Below, piece after piece: positions 59,884 to 64,000 of a stretch of 64,000 bases of DNA. Every line of letters begins with the position of its first letter. The first letter of the stretch is position 1. The position numbers and the translations under genes were made by a program. The notes under the pieces are model-generated. The model was not told the DNA's origin and ran no database searches. It saw only the letters and a program-made list of their open reading frames with translations. The stretch is from Arthrobacter sp. SLBN-112 (lineage in GTDB: Bacteria; Actinomycetota; Actinomycetes; Actinomycetales; Micrococcaceae): positions 2,728,001 through 2,792,000 of the forward strand of contig NZ_VFMU01000001.1 in the NCBI RefSeq assembly GCF_006715225.1, given 5' to 3'.

Positions 59884-62800
59884 ATGTTTTCCAAAATTCT
59901 GGTGGCCAACCGCGGTGAAATCGCGATCAGGGCCTTCCGCGCCGGCTACGAGCTTGGCGCCAAGACCGTTGCCGTTTTTCCCCAAGAGGACCGAAACTCG
60001 ATCCACCGCCAGAAAGCGGACGAGGCGTACCTGATTGGCGAGGAAGGCCATCCCGTCCGGGCCTACCTCGACGTGGCGGAGGTAGTACGGGTTGCCAAGG
60101 AATCCGGAGCGGACGCCATCTACCCGGGCTACGGTTTCCTGTCGGAAAACCCCGACCTGGCACGGGCAGCAAAGGAAGCCGGAATCACCTTCGTGGGTCC
60201 CCCCGCCGAGGTGCTGGAGCTCGCAGGCAACAAAGTCGCAGCCCTCAAAGCCGCCCGCGAAGCGGGTGTGCCGGTCCTGAAGTCCAGCCAGCCGTCCAAG
60301 GACCTGGACGAGCTCCTGGCCGCCGCCGATGAGATCGGATTCCCCATCTTCGCCAAGGCTGTGGCAGGCGGCGGCGGCCGCGGCATGCGCCGGGTGGATA
60401 CCCGCGAAGCCCTGCCCGAAGCCCTTAAGTCAGCCATGCGTGAAGCGGATGCGGCGTTCGGTGACCCCACCATGTTCCTGGAGCAGGCAGTCCTGCGCCC
60501 GCGGCACATCGAAGTGCAGATCCTCGCGGACGCCGAGGGCAACGTCATGCACCTTTTCGAGCGTGACTGTTCAATCCAGCGGCGGCACCAGAAAGTCATC
60601 GAGATCGCTCCGGCCCCCAACCTTGATGAGGGCATCCGCCAGGCCCTTTACCGCGATGCGGTGAAGTTCGCCACGGCGCTCAATTACGTCAACGCCGGCA
60701 CCGTCGAGTTCCTGGTCGACACCGAGGGCGAGCGGGCAGGCCAGCACGTGTTCATCGAAATGAACCCGCGCATCCAGGTGGAGCACACGGTCACCGAGGA
60801 AGTCACGGACGTGGACCTGGTCCAGGCCCAGATGCGGATTGCCTCCGGCGAGACCCTCGCCGACCTTGGCCTCTCCCAGGACTCCGTCAAGCTGCGCGGC
60901 GCAGCCCTGCAGAGCCGCATCACCACGGAAGATCCGGCCAACGGGTTCCGGCCCGACGTCGGGAAGATCACCGGCTACCGCTCGGCAGGCGGCGCAGGTG
61001 TGCGGCTGGACGGCGGTACGGTCTACTCCGGCGCCGAAATCAGCCCGCACTTCGACTCCATGCTGGTTAAGCTCACCTGCCGCGGCAGGGACTACCCGGC
61101 CGCCGTGGCCCGCGCCCGCCGCGCCCTGGCCGAATTCCGCATCCGCGGCGTCTCCACCAACATCGCCTTCCTCCAGGCCGTACTCGATGATCCGGACTTC
61201 ATTGCCGGGGATGTGGCCACCAACTTCATTGACCAGCGCCCCGAACTGCTCAAGGCCCGTGTCTCGGCCGACCGCGGCACCAAGCTCCTCACCTGGCTGG
61301 CCGACGTCACCGTCAACAAGCCCAACGGCGAACTGACAGTGCACTCCAACCCCGCCCACAAGCTGCCCGATGTCAAAGGCAAGCAGCCGGCACCGGGTTC
61401 ACGCCAGAAACTCCTTGAGCTCGGCCCGGAAGGCTTCGCCAGGGCGCTGCGTGAACAGACCGCCGTCGCCGTCACCGACACCACCTTCCGTGATGCGCAC
61501 CAGTCCCTGCTGGCCACCCGTGTCCGCACGCGGGACCTGGTTGCCGCAGGACCCGCCGTCACGGCCCTGCTTCCGCAGCTGCTGTCCGTGGAGGCTTGGG
61601 GCGGGGCAACCTATGACGTGGCTCTGCGCTTCCTGGGGGAGGACCCCTGGGACCGGCTTGCTGCCCTTCGCGCCGCAATGCCCAACGTCTGCATTCAGAT
61701 GCTGCTGCGCGGTCGGAACACCGTTGGCTACACGCCGTACCCCGAAGAGGTCACCGAGGCGTTCGTCAATGAGGCCGCAGCCACTGGCATCGACATCTTC
61801 CGTATCTTCGACGCCCTGAACGACGTGAGCCAGATGGCACCGGCCATCCGCGCCGTCCGGGCCACCGGCACCGCCGTCGCCGAGGTGGCGCTTTGCTACA
61901 CCGGGGACATGCTGGACCCGGAGGAGAAGCTCTACACCCTGGACTACTACCTGGGGCTGGCGCAGAAGATCGTCGACGCCGGCGCCCACATCCTGGCCAT
62001 CAAGGACATGGCCGGCCTCCTCCGCCCTGCAGCTGCCGCCAAGCTGGTCGCAGCCCTCCGCGAACGGTTCGACCTGCCGGTCCACCTGCACACCCACGAC
62101 ACTGCGGGCGGCCAGCTGGCCACGCTCCTGGCAGCCGTCGACGCCGGTGTGGACGCCGTGGATGTTGCCTCGGCGTCCCTGGCCGGCACCACAAGCCAGC
62201 CCTCGGCGTCGGCCCTTGTTGCCGCCCTGGCCCACACTCCGCGGGACACGGGCCTCAGCCTGGACGCGGTCAGCTCCCTCGAGCCGTACTGGGAGGCCGT
62301 ACGCCGCGTCTACGCCCCGTTCGAGTCGGGCCTGCCCGGCCCCACCGGCCGCGTGTACAAGCATGAGATCCCGGGCGGCCAGCTGTCCAACCTGCGCCAG
62401 CAGGCCATGGCCCTGGGCCTGGGGGAGCGCTTCGAAGCCATCGAGGACATGTACACCGCAGCCGACCGCATCCTGGGCCACCTGGTCAAGGTGACGCCGT
62501 CCTCCAAGGTGGTGGGCGACCTCGCCCTCCACCTGGTGGGCCTCAACGCCGATCCCGCAGATTTTGAGGCGAACCCGCAGAACTATGACATCCCCGACTC
62601 CGTGATCGGGTTCCTGTCCGGCGAGCTCGGTGATCCTCCCGGAGGCTGGCCGGAGCCCTTCCGCACCAAAGCCCTTCAGGGCCGGAGCGTGAAGGTCCGC
62701 GACGTGGAACTCAGCGCCGAGGACAGCGCCGCGCTGAAGTCCGATTCGAAGACCCGCCAGCACACGCTGAACCGGCTGCTCTTCGACGGGCCCACCAAGG

Positions 62801-63282
62801 ACTACCTGAAGAGCGTTGAGACGTACGGCAACATCTCCGTACTGGATACCCGTGATTACCTCTACGGTCTGCAGCGCGGCCAGGAGCACGAGATCCAGCT
62901 GGAGAAGGGCGTGCGCCTGATCGCGTCCCTCGAAGCGGTGTCCGAGCCTGATGAGAAGGGCATGCGAACCGTCATGTGCACCCTCAACGGCCAGTCCCGG
63001 CCGGTCATGGTGCGCGACCGTTCCGTCGTGAGCAACGTCAAGGCCGCCGAGAAGGCCGATCCCGCCCAGCCCGGCCACGTTGCCGCGCCGTTCGCAGGCG
63101 CCGTCACCGTCACGGTCAAGCCCGGCGATGAGGTGAAAGCGGGCGACACGGTGGCAACCATCGAGGCAATGAAGATGGAGGCATCGATTACGACGCCGGT
63201 GGGCGGCAAGGTTGCCCGCCTCGCCATCTCCTCGGTGGAGCAGGTCCAGGGCGGAGACCTGCTGCTGGTCATCGAACAGTAA
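59884..63282 (+). CDS. pyc: Pyruvate carboxylase
   Basis: Pyc converts pyruvate, bicarbonate and ATP to oxaloacetate, refilling the TCA cycle. It has 1132 residues with the complete domain order: biotin carboxylase (ILVANRGEIAIRAFRAGYEL to ~460, with the ATP loop AVAGGGGRGMRRV and QVEHTVTEEVT), carboxyltransferase (DTTFRDAHQSLLATRVRTRD, CYTGDMLDPEEKLY, metal His in HLHTHDTAGG), and the biotin carrier with Lys1097 in EAMKMEA. It stands alone between a divergent parA and a terminator. Oxaloacetate is also the co-substrate of PrpC, so the two loci are metabolically linked. Confidence 0.96.
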   Translation: MFSKILVANRGEIAIRAFRAGYELGAKTVAVFPQEDRNSIHRQKADEAYLIGEEGHPVRAYLDVAEVVRVAKESGADAIYPGYGFLSENPDLARAAKEAGITFVGPPAEVLELAGNKVAALKAAREAGVPVLKSSQPSKDLDELLAAADEIGFPIFAKAVAGGGGRGMRRVDTREALPEALKSAMREADAAFGDPTMFLEQAVLRPRHIEVQILADAEGNVMHLFERDCSIQRRHQKVIEIAPAPNLDEGIRQALYRDAVKFATALNYVNAGTVEFLVDTEGERAGQHVFIEMNPRIQVEHTVTEEVTDVDLVQAQMRIASGETLADLGLSQDSVKLRGAALQSRITTEDPANGFRPDVGKITGYRSAGGAGVRLDGGTVYSGAEISPHFDSMLVKLTCRGRDYPAAVARARRALAEFRIRGVSTNIAFLQAVLDDPDFIAGDVATNFIDQRPELLKARVSADRGTKLLTWLADVTVNKPNGELTVHSNPAHKLPDVKGKQPAPGSRQKLLELGPEGFARALREQTAVAVTDTTFRDAHQSLLATRVRTRDLVAAGPAVTALLPQLLSVEAWGGATYDVALRFLGEDPWDRLAALRAAMPNVCIQMLLRGRNTVGYTPYPEEVTEAFVNEAAATGIDIFRIFDALNDVSQMAPAIRAVRATGTAVAEVALCYTGDMLDPEEKLYTLDYYLGLAQKIVDAGAHILAIKDMAGLLRPAAAAKLVAALRERFDLPVHLHTHDTAGGQLATLLAAVDAGVDAVDVASASLAGTTSQPSASALVAALAHTPRDTGLSLDAVSSLEPYWEAVRRVYAPFESGLPGPTGRVYKHEIPGGQLSNLRQQAMALGLGERFEAIEDMYTAADRILGHLVKVTPSSKVVGDLALHLVGLNADPADFEANPQNYDIPDSVIGFLSGELGDPPGGWPEPFRTKALQGRSVKVRDVELSAEDSAALKSDSKTRQHTLNRLLFDGPTKDYLKSVETYGNISVLDTRDYLYGLQRGQEHEIQLEKGVRLIASLEAVSEPDEKGMRTVMCTLNGQSRPVMVRDRSVVSNVKAAEKADPAQPGHVAAPFAGAVTVTVKPGDEVKAGDTVATIEAMKMEASITTPVGGKVARLAISSVEQVQGGDLLLVIEQ

Positions 63283-63297
63283 CAGCCGGCACAACGA

Positions 63298-63335
63298 CGA
63301 GAGGGCCGCTCCGCACACGGGAAGCGGCCCTCTCG
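63298..63335 (+). terminator. pyc terminator
   Basis: CGAGAGGGCCGCT (63298-63310) and AGCGGCCCTCTCG (63323-63335) pair perfectly over 13 bp. CTGTT follows. Confidence 0.9.
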
Positions 63336-63356
63336 CTGTTCCTGTCTGCGGGGGTA

Positions 63357-63469
63357 GGAGGCAGGCCCGATCCTCTGCGTGCTATTCCCCACGCCCCGCT
63401 AAGGCCGCTTCGCGGCGAGCGGGGGCGCGGGGCCCCTTTTACGCACGCTGCCGGATCAGGCCTGCCTCC
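63357..63469. repeat. Nested palindromes with a second terminator
   Basis: Outer arms AGGAGGCAGGCC (63356-63367) and GGCCTGCCTCCT (63459-63470) are exact complements. Inside, CCCCACGCCCCGCT (63387-63400) pairs with AGCGGGGGCGCGGGG (63418-63432) and encloses a small CCGC-TTC-GCGG hairpin; CCCCTTTT follows. The inner part can end plus-strand transcripts; the role of the outer arms is unknown. Confidence 0.75.
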
Positions 63470-63482
63470 TGCTGGTGGCTGG

Positions 63483-64000
63483 CTAGGAGCGCGGGGCCGA
63501 GTACATTTCCTCGATCACGGTTTCAAAGTCCTTCATCACCTGCGCGCGCTTCACCTTCATGGAGGGCGTCAGGTGCCCGGAGGCCTCGGTGAAGTCCGCC
63601 GGGACGATGCGGAAGGACTTGATGGCCTCGGCCTGGGAAACCGATGTGTTTGCCGCCGTGATCAGGTCCTGCACTGCTGCCTTGACCACCGGATTCGCGG
63701 CAGCCTGCTCCAGGGTGGTGCCGGCTGGAAGTCCGTGGCGCTGGAGCCAGCCCGGGAGGGCTTCCTGGTCGAGGGTCACCAGGGCCCCGATGAAGGGCCT
63801 GTTGTCGCCCACCACCAGGACCTGCGACACGAGTGCGTCGGCGCGGATCTGGTCTTCCAGCAACGCGGGGATGACGTTCTTGCCCCCGGCGGTGACGATG
63901 ATCTCCTTCTTGCGGCCGGTGATCCAGACAAAGCCATCGTCGTCCACCCGGCCGATGTCACCGGTATGGAACCAGCCATCGGTGAACGCCTCCGCCGTGA
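63483..64000 (-). CDS. Long-chain fatty-acid--CoA ligase, C-terminal part
   Basis: The last ~171 residues of an AMP-forming acyl-CoA synthetase; the rest lies beyond the window. The motif DGWFHTGDIGRVDDDGFVWI followed by TGRKKEIIVTAGGKNVIPAL is typical of the FadD15/long-chain group, in which the lysine loop is replaced by a Gly-Lys-Asn segment. The end has SFRIVPADFTEASGHLTPSM and KVKRAQVMKDFETVIEEMY, which includes the acyl-transfer lysine region (TPSMKVKR). It converges with pyc across two hairpins. Confidence 0.92.
   Translation of the reverse strand, partial: TAEAFTDGWFHTGDIGRVDDDGFVWITGRKKEIIVTAGGKNVIPALLEDQIRADALVSQVLVVGDNRPFIGALVTLDQEALPGWLQRHGLPAGTTLEQAAANPVVKAAVQDLITAANTSVSQAEAIKSFRIVPADFTEASGHLTPSMKVKRAQVMKDFETVIEEMYSAPRS

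Overview
The window is a contiguous piece of a high-GC actinobacterial chromosome. The 16S rRNA, the wording of the proteins and the gene order point to Micrococcaceae, most likely Arthrobacter or Pseudarthrobacter (inference from recall; no search was run). Much of the order matches the Mycobacterium tuberculosis block argC to der (Rv1652-Rv1713) and the block gcvH to Rv1830 (Rv1826-Rv1830). These are therefore core, vertically inherited neighbourhoods with accessory segments set between them.

Layout. 1-8039: arginine biosynthesis operon argC(partial)-J-B-D-F-R-G-H, tightly coupled. 8161-9504: a flavin-oxidase-like protein and a mycothiol-dependent-type protein. 9600-12387: alkylation repair, with ogt and an Ada-AlkA fusion on the minus strand and mpg divergent. 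12439-16015: HelD-type RNA polymerase recycling ATPase and tyrS. 16078-22023: a complete rrn operon (leader, 16S, spacer without tRNA, 23S, 5S, terminator). 22322-32687: an RG-repeat/TPR-like protein, HAD phosphatase, small acidic protein, tlyA, nadK, recN, pyrG, ADP-ribose pyrophosphatase and xerD. 32692-33938: an unknown membrane protein and an MTH1-like Nudix hydrolase. 34046-40394: methylcitrate cycle (prpC, prpB, prpD, GntR regulator, divergent prpE). 40430-44276: a DctS/DctR-like two-component system and the C4-dicarboxylate carrier dctA. 44459-52336: parA-like, scpA, scpB, rluB, tyrA, cmk, an acyltransferase and der. 52473: tRNA-Pro(GGG). 52654-55439: an LGFP-repeat polysaccharide deacetylase and a Fpg/Nei glycosylase. 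55607-58693: gcvH, a garA/odhI-like FHA protein, ftsR-like, bifunctional-nuclease-family and second MerR genes. 58763-59593: an orphan ParA/MinD-like ATPase. 59884-63282: pyruvate carboxylase. 63483-end: the C-terminus of a long-chain acyl-CoA ligase.

Common threads. Several genes concern carbon entry at the pyruvate/propionate/C4-dicarboxylate node (prp, dctA, pyc, the GarA-like 2-oxoglutarate dehydrogenase inhibitor). Others concern ribosome synthesis (rrn, tlyA, rluB, der, possibly the RG-repeat protein) and chromosome handling (parA-like, scpAB, xerD, recN). At least seven genes have a TANNNT -10 box 6-8 bases before the start codon, which suggests leaderless transcripts.

The least explained items are the RG-repeat/TPR-like protein directly behind the rrn operon, the LGFP deacetylase with near-identical 162-bp repeats beside a tRNA gene, the orphan ParA, the small acidic protein before tlyA, and several intergenic palindromes. 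I saw no CRISPR array, prophage, transposase or classical defence system.
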